A stretch of DNA of 64,000 nt from Taudactylus pleione (Eukaryota > Chordata > Amphibia > Anura > Myobatrachidae), in contig JAUIMM010000740.1 in the NCBI GenBank assembly GCA_031769625.1, positions 1,097,501 through 1,161,500 of the forward strand, read 5' to 3'. The notes beneath the pieces were generated by a model. That model did not search any database. It was not told where the DNA came from and worked only from the letters and a program-made list of their open reading frames with translations. Below are positions 22,201-35,385 of the stretch, piece after piece. The position numbers and the translations under genes were made by a program. Positions within the stretch are counted from its first letter, which is position 1, and the number at the start of each line of letters is the position of its first letter.

Positions 22201-25200
22201 AGGGGATGGGAGAGGGTAGCAGATAGTGTGAGGTACAGGGGGTGAGTGAGAGAAGAAGGTAGTGTGAGCTACAGGGGGAGGGTGAGAGAAGCAGGTAGTG
22301 TGAGGTGCAGGGGGAGGGTGAGAGAAGAAGGTAGTGTGAGGTGCAGGGGTTGATTGAGAGAAGCAGGTAGTGTGAGGTACAGGGGGTGGGAGAGAGAAGC
22401 AGGTAGTGTGAGGTGCAGGGGGTGGGTGAGAGATGCAGGTAGTGTGAGGTACAGGGGGTGTGTGAGAGAAGCAGGTAGTGTGAGGTAAAGGGGGTGGGTG
22501 AGAGAAGCAGGTAGTGTGAATTACAGGGGGTGGGAGAGAGAAGCAGGTAGTGTGAGGTGCAGGGGGTGGGTGAGAGATGCAGGTAGTGTGAGGAACAGGG
22601 GGTGGGAGAGAGAAGCAGGTAGTGTGAGGTGCACGGGGTGGGTGAGAGAAGCAGGTAGTGTGAGGTGCAGGGGGTGGGTGAGAGAAGCAGGTAGTGTGAG
22701 GTGCAGGTGGTGGGTGAGAGAAGAGGTAGTGTGAGGTGCAGGGGATGTGTGAGAGAATCAGGTTGTGTGAGATACATGGGGTGGGTGAGAGATGCAAATA
22801 GTGTGAGGTACAGGGGGTGGGTGAGTGAATCAGGTAGTGTGAGGTACAGGGGGTGGGAGAGAGAAAATGGTAGTGTGAGGTACAGGGGGTGGGTGAGAGC
22901 AGCAGGTAGTGTGAGGTACAGGGGTTGGGTGAGAGAAGCTGGTAGTGTGAGGTGCAGGGGGGGTGAGAGAAGAGGTAGTGTGAGGTGCAGGGGGTGGGTG
23001 AGAGAAGCAGGTAGTGTGAGGTGCAGGGTGTGTGTGAGAGAAGCAGGTAGTGTGAGGTACAGGGGGTTGGTGAGAGAAGTAGGTAGTGTGAGGTGCAGGG
23101 GGTGGCTGAGAGAAGCAGGTAGTGTGAGTTGCAGGGGGTGGGTGAGAAAAGTAGGTAATGTGAGGTGCAGGGGGTGGGTGAGAGAAGCAGGCAGTGTGAG
23201 GTGCAGGGTGTGGGTGAGAGAAGTAGGTAGTGTGAGTTGCAGGGGGTGGGTGAGAGAAGTAGGCAATGTGAGGTGCAGGGGGTGGGATAGGGAGATAGGT
23301 ACTATGAGGTGAGGGGGTGGGAGAGGGAGGTAGGTAGTGTGAGGTACAGAGGGTGGGTGAGAGAAGCAGGTATTGTGAGGTACAGGGGTGGGTTAGAGCA
23401 GCAGGTAGTGTGAGGTGCAGAGGGTGGGTGAGTGAAGCAGGTAGTGTGAGGTGCAGGGTGTGGGTGAGAGAAGCAGGTAGTGTGAGGTACTGGGGGTTGG
23501 GAGAGAGAAGCAGGTAGTGTGAGGTACAGGGGGTGGGAGAGAAAAGCAGGTAGTGTGAGGTACAGGGGGTGGGTGAGAGAAGCAGGTAGTGTGAGGTACA
23601 GGGGTTGGGTGAGAGACGCAGGTAGTGTGAGGTACAGGGGGTGGCAGAGAGAAGCTGGTAGTGTGAGGTACAGGGGGTGGGTGAGAGAAGCAGGTAGTGT
23701 GAGGTACAGGGGTTGGGTGAGAGAAGCAGGTAGTGTGAGGTGCAGGGGGGGTGAGAGAAGAGGTAGTGTGAGGTGTAGGGGGTGGGTGAGAGAAGCAGGT
23801 AGTGTGAGGTGCAGGGTGTGTGTGAGAGAAGCAGGTAATGTGAGGTACAAGTGGTTGGTGAGAGAAGTAGGTAGTGTGAGGTGCAGGGGGTGGGTGAGAG
23901 AAGCAGGCAGTGTGAGTTGCAGGGTGTGGGTGAGAGAAGTAGGTACTGTGAGTTGCAGGGGGTGGGTGAGAGAAGTAGGTAATGTGAGGTGCAGGGGGTG
24001 GGATAGGGAGATAGGTACTGTGAGGTGCAGGGGGTGGGATAGGGAGATAGGTACTGTGAGGTGAGGGGGTGGGAAAGGGAGGTAGGTAGTGTGAGGTGAG
24101 GGGGTGGGTGATAGAAGCAGGCAGTGTGAGGTACACGGGGTTGGTGAGAGAAGCAGGTAATGTGAGGAACAGGGTGTGGGAGAGAGAAGCAGGTAGTGTG
24201 AGGTACAGAGGGTGGGTGAGAGCAGCAAGTAGTGTGAGGTGCAGAGGGAGGGTGAGTGAAGCAGGTAGTGTGCCGTGCAGGGTGTGGGTGAGAGAAGCAG
24301 GTAGTGTGAGGTACAGGGGGTTGGGAGAGAGAAGCAGGTAGTGTGAGGTACAGGGGGTGGGAGAGGGTAGCATGTAGTGTGAGGTACAGGGGGTGGGTGA
24401 GAGAAGCAGGTAGTGTGAGTTACAAGGGGTTGGTGAGAGAAGCAGGTAGTGTGAGTTACAGGGGGTGGGTGAGAGAAGCAGGTAGTGTGAGGTGCAGGGG
24501 GGGTGAGAGAAGAGGTAGTGTGAGGTGCAGGGGGTGGGTGAGAGAAGCAGGTAGTGTGAGGTGCAGGGGGTGGGTAAGAATAGATGTAGTGTGAGGTGCA
24601 GGGGGTGAGTGAGAGAAGCAGGTAATGTGAGGTGCGGTGGGTGGGTGAGAGAGTCAGGTAGTGTGAGGTGCAGAGAGTGGCTGAGAGAAGCAGGTAGTGT
24701 GAGGTGCAGGGGGTGGGTGAGAGCAGCAGATAGTGTGAGGTACAGGGGGTGGTTGAGAAAAGCAGGTGGTGTGAGGAGAAGGGGGTGGGTTAGAGAAGTA
24801 GGTAGTGTGAGGTGAGGGGGTGGGAGAGGGAGGTATGTAGTGTGAGGTGAGGGGGTGGGTGAGTGAAGCAGGCAGTGTGAGGTACACGGGGTTGGTGAGA
24901 GACGCAGGTAGTGTGAGGTACAAGGTGTGGGAGAGAGAAGCAGTTAGTGTGAGGTACAGAGGGGGGTGAGAGAAGCAGGTAGTGTGAGGTACAGGGGTGG
25001 GTGAGAGAAGCAGGCAGTGTGAGGTGCAGGGGGAGGGTGAGAGAAGCAAGTAGTGTGAGGTGCAGTGGGTGGGTGAGAAAAGCAGGTAGAGTGAGGTACA
25101 GGGGGTTGGGAGAGAGAAGCAGGTAGTGTGAGGTGCAGGGGGTGGGTGAGAGACACAGGTAGTGTGAGGTACAGGGGGTTGCTGAGAGAAGCAGGGAGTG

Positions 25201-25400
25201 TGAGGTGCAGGGGGTGGGTGAGAGACCCAGGTAGTGTGAGGTGCAGAGGGTGGGTGAGAGACGCAGGTAGTGTGAGGTGCAGGGGGTGGGTGAGTGAAGC
25301 AGGCAGTGTAAGGTACAGGGGGTTGGGAGAGAGAAGCAGGTAGTGTGAGGTACAGGGGGTGGGTAAGTGAAGCAGGTAGTGTGAGGTACAGGGGGTGGGA
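13270..25400 (+). repeat. Higher-order blocks, subfamily A
   Basis: A marker combination (a GAGAGGGTAGCATGTAGTG unit followed by units with GTGAGTTACAG) recurs at about 13277, 14997, 17608, 21060 and 24343. The spacings are about 1.72, 2.61, 3.45 and 3.28 kb. A second marker (GAGAATCAGGTTGTGTGAG next to GATACATGGGG) recurs at about 12110, 13870, 16590, 20100, 22755 and 27100. The variable spacing means blocks gained or lost groups of units after duplication. The first marker is also found, altered, near 30900 and 37350, linking subfamily A to the blocks further right. Confidence 0.75.
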
Positions 25401-28400
25401 AAGGGTAGCATGTAGTGTGAGGTACAGGGGGTGGGTGAGAGAAGCAGGTAGTGTGAGGTACAGGGGGTGGGTGAGAGAAGCAGGTAATGTGAGGTACAGG
25501 TGGTTGGTGAGAGAAGTAGGTAGTGTGATGTGCGGTGGGTGGGTGAGAGAGTCAGGTAGTGTGAGGTGCAGGGGGTGGGTGAGAGAAGTAGGTAGTGTGA
25601 GGTGCACGGGGTGGGTTAGAGAAGTAGGTAGTGTGAGTTGCAGGGGGTGGTGAGAGAAGCAGGTAATGTGAGGCACAGGTGGTTGGTGAGAGAGTCATGT
25701 AGAGTGAGGTGCTGGGGTTGGGTGAGAGAAGTAGGTAGTGTGAGGTGCAGGGGGTGGGTGAGAGAAGTAGGTAGTTTGAGGTGCAGGGGTTGGGTTAGAG
25801 AAGTAGGTAGTGTGAGTTGCAGGGGGTGGGTGAGAGAAGCAGGTGGTGTGAGGTGCAGGGGGTGGGTTAGAGAATAGGTAGTGTGAGGTGCAGGGGGTGG
25901 GTGAGAGAAGCAGGTGGTGTGAGGTGCAGGGGGTGGGTTAGAGAAGTAGGTAGTGTGAGGTGCAGGGGGTGGGTGAGAGAAGTAGGCAGTGAGAGTTGCA
26001 GGGGGTGTGTGAGTGAAGTAGGTAATGTGAGGTGCAGGGGGTGGGACAGGGAGGTAGGTAGTGTGAGGTACAGGGGGTAGGTGAGTTAAGCAGGTAGTGT
26101 GAGGTACAGGGGGTTGGGAGAGAGAAGCAGGTAGAGTGAGGTGCAGGGGGTGGGAGAGAGAAGCTGGTAGTGTGAGGTACAGGGGGTGGGTGAGAGAAGC
26201 AGGTAGTGTGAGGTACAGGGGTGGGTGAGAGAAACAGGTAGTGTGAGGTGCAGGGGGTGGGTGAGAGAAACAGGTAGTGTGACATACAGGGGGTTGGGAG
26301 AGAGAAGCAGGTAGTGTGAGGTACAAGGGGTTGGGAGAGAGAAGCAGGTAGTGTGAGGTACACAGGGTTGGAAGAGAGAAGCAGGTAGTGTGAGGTGCAG
26401 GGGGTGGGTGAGAGAAGTAGGTAGTGTGAGGTGCGCGGGGTGGGTTAGAGAAGTAGGTAGTGTGAGTTGCAGGGGGTGGTGAGAGAAGCAGGTAATGTGA
26501 GGTACTGGTGGTTGGTGAGAGAGTCATGTAGTGTGAGGTGCTGGGGGTGGGTGAGAGAAGTAGGTAGTGTGAGTTGCAGGGGGTGGGTGAGAGAAGCAGG
26601 TGGTGTGAGGTGCAGGGGGTGGGTTAGAGAAGTAGGTAGTGTGATGTGCAGGCGGTGGGTGAGAGAAGTAGGTAGTGTGAGGTACAGGGGGTTGGGAGAG
26701 AGAAGCAGGTAGTGTGAGGTACAGGGGGTTGGGAGAGAGAAGCAGGTAGTGTGAGGTACACAGGGTTGGAAGAGAGAAGCAGGTAGTGTGAGGTACAGTG
26801 GGTGGGTGAGAGAAGCAGGTAGTGTGAGGTACAGGGGGTGGGTGAGAGAAGCAGGTAGTGTGAGGTGCAGGGGGTAGGGAGAGAGAAGCAGGTAGTGTGA
26901 GGTACACAGGGTTGGAAGAGAGAAGCAGGTAGTGTGAGGTGCAGGGGGTGGGTGAGTGAAGCAGGTAGTGTGAGGTACAGGGGGTGGGTGAGAGAAGAAG
27001 GTAGTGTGAGGTACAGGGGGTGGGTGAGAGAAGCAGGTAGTGTGAGGTGCAGGGGGTAGGTGAGAGAAGAGGTAGTGTGAGGTGCAGGGGATGAGTGAGA
27101 GAATCAGGTTGTGTGAGATACATGGGGTGGGTGAGAGAAGCAGGTAGTGTGAAGTACAGGGGGTGGGTGAGTGAATCAGGTAGTGTGAAGTACAGGGGGT
27201 GGGAGAGAGAAGCTGGTAGTGTGAGGTACAGGGGGTGGGTGAGAGAAGCAGGTAGTGTGAGGTACAGGGGTTGGGCGAGAGAAGCAGGTAGTGTGAGGTG
27301 CAGGGGGGGTGAGAGAAGAGGTAGTGTGAGGTGCAAGGGGGGGTGAGAGAAGCAGGTAGTGTGAGGTGCAGGGTGTGTGTGAGAGAAGTAGGTAGTGTGA
27401 GTTGCAGGGGGTGGGTGAGAGAAGTAGGTAATGTGAGGTGCAGGGGGTGGGTGAGAGAAGCAGGCAGTGTGAGGTGCATGGTGTGGGTGAGAGAAGTACT
27501 TAATGTGAGGTGCAGGGGGTGGGTGAGAGAAGCAGGCAGTGTGAGGTGCAGGGGGTGGGTGAGAGAAGTAGGTAGTGTGAGTTGCAGGGGGTGGGTGAGA
27601 GAAGTAGGAAATGTGAGGTGCAGGGGGTGGGATAGAGAGATAGGCAATGTGAGGTGAGGGGGTGGGAGAGGGAGGTAGGTATTGTGAGGTGAGGGGGTGG
27701 GTGAGAGAAGCAGGCAGTGTGAGGTACACGGGGTTGGTGAGTGAAGCAGGTAATGTGAGGTACAGGGTGTGGGAGAGAGAAGCAGGTAATGTGAGGTTAC
27801 AGGGTGTGGGAGAGAGAAGCAGGTAGTGTGAGGTGCAGGGTGTGGGTGAGAGAAGCAGGTAGTGTGAGGTGCAGGGGATGTGTGAGAGAATCAGGTTGTG
27901 TGAGATACATGGGGTGGGTGAGAGAAGCAGGTAGTGTGAGGTGAGGGGGTGGGTGAGTGAAACAGGCAGTGTGAGGTACACGGGGTTGGTGAGAGAAGCA
28001 GGTAGTGTGAGGTACAGGGGGTTGGTGAGTGAAGCAGGTAGTGTGAGGTTACGGGGGGATGGGAGAATGAAGCAGGTAATGTGAGGTTACAGGGTGTGGG
28101 AGAGAGAAGCAGTTAGTGTGAGGTACACGGGGTTGGTGAGAGAAGCAGGTAGTGTGAGGTATAGGGGGTTGGTGAGTGAAGCAGGTAGTGTGAGGTACAG
28201 GGGGATGGGAGAAAGAAGCAGGTAATGTGAGGTTACAGGGTGTGGGAGAGAGAAGCAGTTAGTGTGAGGTACAGAGTTGGGGTGAGAGAAGCAGGTAGTG
28301 TGAGGTACAGGGGTGGGTGAGAGAAGCAGGCAGTGTGAGGTGCAGGGGGAGGGTGAGAGAAGCAAGTAGTGTGAGGTGCAGTGGGTGGGTGAGAGAAGCA

Positions 28401-29039
28401 GGTAGTGTGAGGTACAGGGGGTTGGGAGAGAGAAGCAGGTAGTGAGAGGTGCAGGGGGTTGGTGAGAGAAGCAGGTAGTGTGAGGTGCAGGGGGTGGGTG
28501 AGAGACGCAGGTAGTGTGAGGTGCAGAGGGTGGGTGAGAGACGCAGGTAGTGTGAGGTGCAGGGGGTGGGTGAGTGAAGCAGGCAGTGGGAGGTAAAGGG
28601 GTTTGGGAGAGAGAAGCAGGTAGTGTGAGGTACAGGGGGTGGGTAAGTGAAGCAGGTAGTGTGAGGTACAGGGGGTGGGTGAGAGAAGCAGGTAATGTGA
28701 GGTACAGGGGGTTGGGAGAGAGAAGCAGGTAGTGAGAGGTGCAGGGGGTGGGTGAGAGAAGCAGGTAGTGTGAGGTACAGGGGGTGGGTAAGTGAAGCAG
28801 GTAGTGTGAGGTACAGGGGGTGTGTGAGAGAAGCAGGTAGTGTGAGGTGCAGGGGGAGGGTGAGAGAAGCAAGTAGTGTGAGGTGCAGTGGGTGGGTTAG
28901 AGAAGCAGGTAGTGTGAGGTACAGGGGGTTGGGAGAGATAAGCAGGTAGTGTGAGGTGCAGGGGGTGGGTGAGAGACGCAGGTAGTGTGAGGTGCTGATG
29001 GTGGGTGAGAGATGCAGGTAGTGTGAGGTGCAGGGGGTG

Positions 29040-32000
29040 GGTGAGTGAAGCAGGTAGTGTGAGGTACAGGGGGTTGGGAGAGAGAAGCAGGTAGTGTGAG
29101 GTACAGGGGGTGGGTAAGTGAAGCAGGTAGTGTGAGGTACAGGGGGTGGGAGAGGGAAGCATGTAGTGTGAGGTGCAGGGGGTGGGTGAGAGAAGCAGGT
29201 AATGAGAGGTACAGGTTGTTGGTGAGAGAGTCAGGTAGTGTGAGGTGCAGGGGGTGGGTGAGAGAGATGTAGGTAGTGTGAGGTGCAGGGGGTGGGTGAG
29301 AGAAGTAGGTAGTGTGAGGTGCAGGGGTTGGGTTAGAGAAGTAGGTGGTATGAGGTGCAGGGGGTGGGTGAGAGAAGTAGGTAGTGTGAGTTGCAAGGGG
29401 TGGGTGAGAGAAGCAGGTGTTGTGAGGTGCAGGGGTTGGGTTAGAGAAGCAGGTGGTGTGAGGTGCAGGGGGTGGGTTAGAGAAGTAGGTAGTGTGAGGT
29501 GCAGCGGGTGAGTGAGAGAAGTAGGCAGTGAGAGTTGCAGGGGGTGGGTGAGAGAAGTAGGTAATGTGAGGTGCAGGGGGAGGGATAGGGAGGTAGGTAG
29601 TGTGAGTTGAGGGGGTGGGTGAGTGAAGCAGGCAGTGTGAGGTACACGGGGTTGGTGAGAGAAGCAGGTAGTGTGAGGTACAGGGGGTGGGTGAGAGAAG
29701 CAAGTAGTGTGAGGTGCAGGGGGTGGGTGAGAGAAGCAGGTAGTGTAAGGTACAGGGGGTTGGAAGAGAGAAGCAGGTAGTGTGAGGTTACAGGGTGTGG
29801 GAGAGATAAGCAGTTAGTGTGAGGTACAGAGGGGGGGTGAGAGAAGCAGGTAGTGTGAGGTACAGGGGTGGGTGAGAGAAACAGGTAGTGTGAGGTACAG
29901 GGGGTCGGAGTGAGAAGCTGGTAGTGTGAGGTACAGGGGGTGCGTGAGAGAAGCAGGAAGTGTGAGGTACAGGGGTTGGGCGAGAGAAGCAGGTAGTGTG
30001 AGGAGCAGGGGGGGTGAGAGAAGAGGTAGTGTGAGGTGCAGGGGGAGGGTGAGAGAAGCAGGTAGTTTGAGGTGCAGGGTGTGTGTGAGAGAAGTCGGTA
30101 GTGTGAGGTGCAGGGGGTGGCTGAGAGAAGTAGGTAGTGTGAGTTGCAGTGGGTGGGTGAGAGAAGTAGGTAATGTGAGGTGCAGGGGGTGGGTGAGAGA
30201 AGCAGGCAGTGTGAGGTGCAGGGTGTGGGTGAGAGAAGTAGGTAGTGTGAGTTGCAGGGGGTGGGTGAGAGAAGTAGGTAATGTGAGGTGCAGGGGGTGG
30301 GATAGGGAGATAGGTACTGTGAGGTGAGGGGGTGGGAGAGGGAGGTAGTGTGAGGTGAGGGGGTGGGTGAGAGAAGCAGGCAGTGTGAGGTATATGGGGT
30401 TGGTGAGTGAAGCAGGTAATGTGAGGTACAGGGTGTGGGAGAGAGAAGCAGGTAGTGTGAGGTACAGAGGGTTTGTGAGAGCAGCAGGTAGTGTGAGGTG
30501 CAGAGGGAGGGTGTGTGAAGCAGGTAGTGTGAGGTGCAGGGTGTGGGTGAGAGAAGCAGGTAGTGTGAGGTACAAGGGGTTTGGAGAGAGAAGCAGGTAG
30601 TGTGAGGTACAGGGGGTTGGTAGAGAAAAGCAGGTAGTGTGAGGTACGGGGGGTGGGTGAGTGAAGCAGGTAGTGTGAGGTACAGGGGGTGTTTGAGAGA
30701 AGCAGGTAGTGTGAGGTGCAGGGGGTGGGTGAGAGAAGAGTTAGTGTGAGGTGCAGGGGATGTGTGAGATAATCAGGTAGTGTGAGGTACAGGGGGTTGG
30801 GAGAGAGAAGCAGTTAGTATGAGGTATAGGGAGTTGGGAGAGAGAAGCAGGTAGTGTGAGGTACAGTGGGTGGGTGAATGAATCAGGTAGTGTGAGGTAC
30901 AGGGGGTGGGAGAGGGTAGCATTTAGTGTGAGGTATAGGGGGTGGGTGAGAGAAGCAGGTAGTGTGAGTTTCAGGGGGTGGGTGAGAGAAGCAGGTAGTG
31001 TGAGCTACAGGGGGTGGGTGAGAGAAGCAGTTAGTGTGAGGTGCAGGGGGTGGGTAAGAGAAGAGGTAGTGTGAGGTGCAGGGGGTGGGAGAGAGAAGCA
31101 GATAGTGTGAGGTACAGGGGGTGGTTGAGAGAAGCAGGTGGTGTGAGGTGCAGGGGGTGGGTGAGAGAAGCAGATAGTGTGAGGTACAGGGGGTGGTTGA
31201 GAGAAGTAGGTAGTGTGAGGTGCAGGGGGTGGGTTAGAGAAGTAGGTAGTATGAGGTGCAGGGTGTGGGTGAGAGAAGTAGGTAGTGTGAGTTGAAGGGG
31301 GTGGGTGAGAGAAGTAGGTAATGTGAGGTGAGGGGGTGGGAGAGGGAGGTAGGTAGTGTGAGGTGAGGGGGTGGGTGAGTGAAACAGGCAGTGTGAGGTA
31401 CACGGGGTTGGTGAGAGAAGCAGGTAGTGTGAGGTACAGGGGGTTGGTGAGTGAAGCAGGTAGTGTGAGGTACAGGGGGATGGGAGAAAGAAGCAGGTAA
31501 TGTGAGGTTACAGGGTGTGGGAGAGAGAAGCAGTTAGTGTGAGGTACAGAGTGGGGGTGAGAGAAGCAGGTAGTGTGAGGTACAGGGGTGGGTGAGAGTA
31601 GCAGGCAGTGTGAGGTGCAGGGGGAGGGTGAGAGAAGCAAGTAGTGTGAGGTGCAGTGGGTGGGTGAGAGAAGCAGGTAGTGTGAGGTACAGGGGGTTGG
31701 GAGAGAGAAGCAGGTAGTGAGAGGTGCAGGGGGTGGGTGAGAGACGCAGGTAGTGTGAGGTACAGGGGGTTGGTGAGAGAAGCAGGTAGTGTGAGGTGCA
31801 GGGGGTGGGTGAGAGACGCAGGTAGTGTGAGGTGCAGAGGGTGGGTGAGAGACGCAGGTAGTGTGAGGTGCAGGGGGTGGGTGAGTGAAGCAGGCAGTGG
31901 GAGGTAAAGGGGTTTGGGAGAGAGAAGCAGGTAGTGTGAGGTACAGGGGGTGGGTAAGTGAAGCAGGTAGTGTGAGGTACAGGGAGTGGGTGAGAGAAGC

Positions 32001-35000
32001 TGGTAATGTGAGGTACAGGGGTGGGTGAGAGAAGCAGGTAGTGTGAGGTGCAGGGGGAGGGTGAGAGAAGCAAGAAGTGTGAGGTGCAGTGGGTGGGTGA
32101 GAGAAGCAGGTAGTGTGAGGTACAGGGGGTTGGGAGAGAGAAGCAGGTAGTGTGAGGTGCAGGGGGTGGGTGAGAGACGCAGGTAGTGTGAGGTGCAGAT
32201 GGTGGGTGAGAGATGCAGGTAGTGTGAGGTGCAGGGGGTGGGTGAGTGAAGCAGGTAGTGTGAGGTACAGGGGGTTGGGAGAGAGAAGCAGGTAGTGTGA
32301 GGTACAGGGGGTAGGTAAGTGAAGCAGGTAGTGTGAGGTACAGGGGGTGGGAGAGGGAAGCATGTAGTGTGAGGTGCAGGGGGTGGGTGAGAGAAGCAGG
32401 TAATGTGAGGTACAGGTTGTTGGTGAGAGAGTCAGGTAGTGTGAGGTGCAGGGGGTGGGTGAGAGAGATGTAGGTAGTGTGAGGTGCAGGGGGTGGGTGA
32501 GAGAAGTAGGTAGTGTGAGGTGCAGGGGTTGGGTCAGAGAAGTAGGTGGTATGAGGTGCAGGGGGTGGGTGAGAGAAGTAGGTAGTGTGAGTTGCAAGGG
32601 GTGGGTGAGAGAAGCAGGTGGTGTGAGGTGCAGGGGTTGGGTTAGAGAAGCAGGTGGTGTGAGGTGCAGGGGGTGGGTTAGAGAAGTAGTTAGTGTGAGG
32701 TGCAGGGGGTGGGTGAGAGAAGCAGGTAGTGTGAGGTACAGGGGGTGGGTGAGAGAAGCAGGTAGTGTAAGGTACAGGGGGTTGGAAGAGAGAAGCAGGT
32801 AGTGTGAGGTTACAGGGTGTGGGAGAGAGAAGCAGTTAGTGTGAGGTACAGAGGGGGGGTGAGAGAAGCAGGTAGTGTGAGGTACAGGGGTGGGTGAGAG
32901 AAACAGGTAGTGTGAGGTGCAGGGGGAGGGTGAGAGAAACAAGTAGTGTGAGGTGCAGGGGGTGGGTGAGAGAATAGGTAGTATGAGGTGCAGGGGGTGG
33001 GTGAGAGAAGCAGGTAGTGTGAGGTGCGGTGGGTGGGTGAGAGAGTCAGGTAGTGTGAGGTGCAGAGAGTGGCTGAGAGAAGCAGGTAGTGTGAGGTGCA
33101 GGGGGTGGGTGAGAGAAGTAGGTAGTGTGAGGTGCAGGGGGTGGGTGAGAGAAGTAGGTAGTGTGAGGTGCAGGGGGTGGGTGAGAGAAGTAGGTAGTGT
33201 GAGTTGCAGGGGGTGGGTGAGAGAAGTAGATAATGTGAGGTGAGGGGGTGGGAGAGGGAGGTAGGTAGTGTGAGGTGAGGGGGTGGGTGACTGAAGCAGG
33301 CAGTGTGAGGTACATGGGGTTGGTGAGAGAAGCAGGTAGTGTGAGGTACAGGGGGTTGGTGAGTGAAGCAGGTAGTGTGAGGTTACGGGGGGTGGGAGAG
33401 AGAAGCAGGTAGTGTGAGGTACAGGGGGTGGGAGAGAGAAGCAGGTAGTGTGAGGTGCAGAGGGGGTTTGAGAGAAGCAGGTAGTGTGAGGTACAGGGGT
33501 GGGTGAGAGAAGCAGGTAGTGTGAGGTGCAGGGGGAGGGTGAGAGAAGCATGTAGTGTGAGGTGCAGTGGGTGGGTGAGAGAAGCAGATAGTGTGAGGTA
33601 CAGGGGGTTGGGAGAGAGAAGCAGGTAGTGTGAGGTGCAGGGGGTGGGTGAGAGACGCAGGTAGTGTGAGGTGCAGAGGGTGGGTGAGAGATGCAGGTAG
33701 TGTGAGGTGCAGGGGGTGGGTGAGTGAAGCAGGTAGTGTGAGGTACAGGGGGTTGGGAGAGAGAAGCAGGTAGTGTGAGGTACAGGGGGTTGGTGAGTAA
33801 AGCAGGTAGTGTGAGGTTACAGGGTGTGGGAGAGAGAAGCAGGTAATGTGAGGTTACAGGGTGTGGGAGAGAGAAGCAGTTAGTGTGAGGTACAGAGGGG
33901 GGGTGAGAGAAGCAGGTAGTGTGAGGTTCAGGGGTGGGTGAGAGAAACAGGTAGTGTGAGGTGCAGGGGGTGGGTGAGAGAAGCAGGTAGTGTAAGGTAC
34001 AGGGGGTTGGAAGAGAGAAGCAGGTAGTGTGAGGTACAGGGGGTGGGTAAGTGAAGCAGGTAGTGTGAGGTACAGGGGGTGGGAGAGGGAAGCATGTAGT
34101 GTGAGGTATAGGGGGTGGGTGAGAGAAGCAGGTAATGTGAGGTACAGGTGGTTGGTGAGAGAAGTAGGTAGTGTGATGTGCGGTGGGTGGGTGAGCGAGT
34201 CAGGTAGTGTGAGGTGCAGGGGGTGGGTGAGAGAAGCAGGTAATGTGAGGAACAGGTTGTTGGTGAGAGAGTCAGGTAGTGTGAGGTGCAGGGGGTGGGT
34301 GAGAGAGATGTAGGTAGTGTGAGGTGCAGGGGGTGGGTGAGAGAAGTAGGTAGTGTGAGGTGCAGGGGTTGGGTTAGAGAAGTAGGTGGTATGAGGTGCA
34401 GGGGGTGGGTGAGAGAAGTAGGTAGTGTGAGTTGCAGGGGGTGGGTGAGAGAAGCAGGTGGTGTGAGGTGCAGGGGTTGGGTTAGAGAAGCAGGTGGTGT
34501 GAGGTGCAGGGGGTGGGTTAGAGAAGTAGGTAGTGCGAGGTGCAGGGGGTGGGTGAGAGAAGTAGGCAGTGAGAGTTGCAGGGGGTGGGTGAGAGAAGTA
34601 GGTAATGTGAGGTGCAGGGGGTGGGATAGGGAGGTAGGTAGTGTGAGGTGAGGGGGTGATTGAGTGAAGCAGGCAGTGTGAGGTACACGGGGTTGGTGAG
34701 AGAAGCAGGTAGTGTGAGGTACACGGGGTTGGTGAGAGAAGCAGGTAGTGTGAGGTACAGGGGGCTGGTGAGTGATGCAGGTAGTGTGAGTTTACAGGGT
34801 GTGGGAGAGAGAAGCAGTTAGTGTGAGGTACAGAAGGGGGGTGAGAGAAGCAGGTAGTGTGAGGTACAGGGGTGGGTGAGAGAAACAGGTAGTGTGAGGT
34901 GCAGGGGGAGGGTGAGATAAGCAGGTAGTTTGAGGTACAGGGGGTTGGAAGAGAGAAGCAGGTAGTGTGAGGTACAGAGGGTTGGGAGAGAGAAGCAGGT

Positions 35001-35385
35001 AGTGTGAGGTGCAGGGGGTGGGTGAGTGAAGCAGGTAGTGTGAGGTACAGGGGGTGGGTGAGAGAAGCAGGTAGTGTGAGGTACAGGGGTGGGTGAGAGA
35101 AACTGGTAGTGTGAGGTGCCTGGGGTGGGTGAGAGAAGCAGGTATTGTGAGGTACTGGGGGTGGGAGAGAGAAGCAGGTAGTGTGAGGTACAGGGGGTTG
35201 GGAGAGAGAAGCAGGTAGTGTGAGGTACAGGGGGTTGGGAGAGAGAAGCAGGTAGTGTGAGGTGCAGGGGGTTGGTGAGAGATGTAAGTATTGTGAGGTA
35301 CAGGGGGTGGGTGAGAGAAGTAGGTCGTGTGAGGTACAGGGGTGTGTGAGAGAAGCAGGTAGTGTGAGGTGCAGAGGGTGGGTGA
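29040..35385 (+). repeat. Higher-order block B1, about 6.3 kb
   Basis: First copy of a large tandem duplication. The unit-variant order from about 29,040 is repeated from about 35,381. Offsets between matching landmarks are 6,341 bp at 29.2-29.9 kb, 6,488 bp at 30.4 kb, 6,452 bp at 30.9 kb and 6,560 bp from 32.4 kb onward. The offset steps are about 147, 36 and 108 bp, that is four, one and three units, as expected for unit gain or loss after duplication. A marker unit with GAGAGAGATGTAGG occurs at about 29270, 32470 and 34310. Confidence 0.8.
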
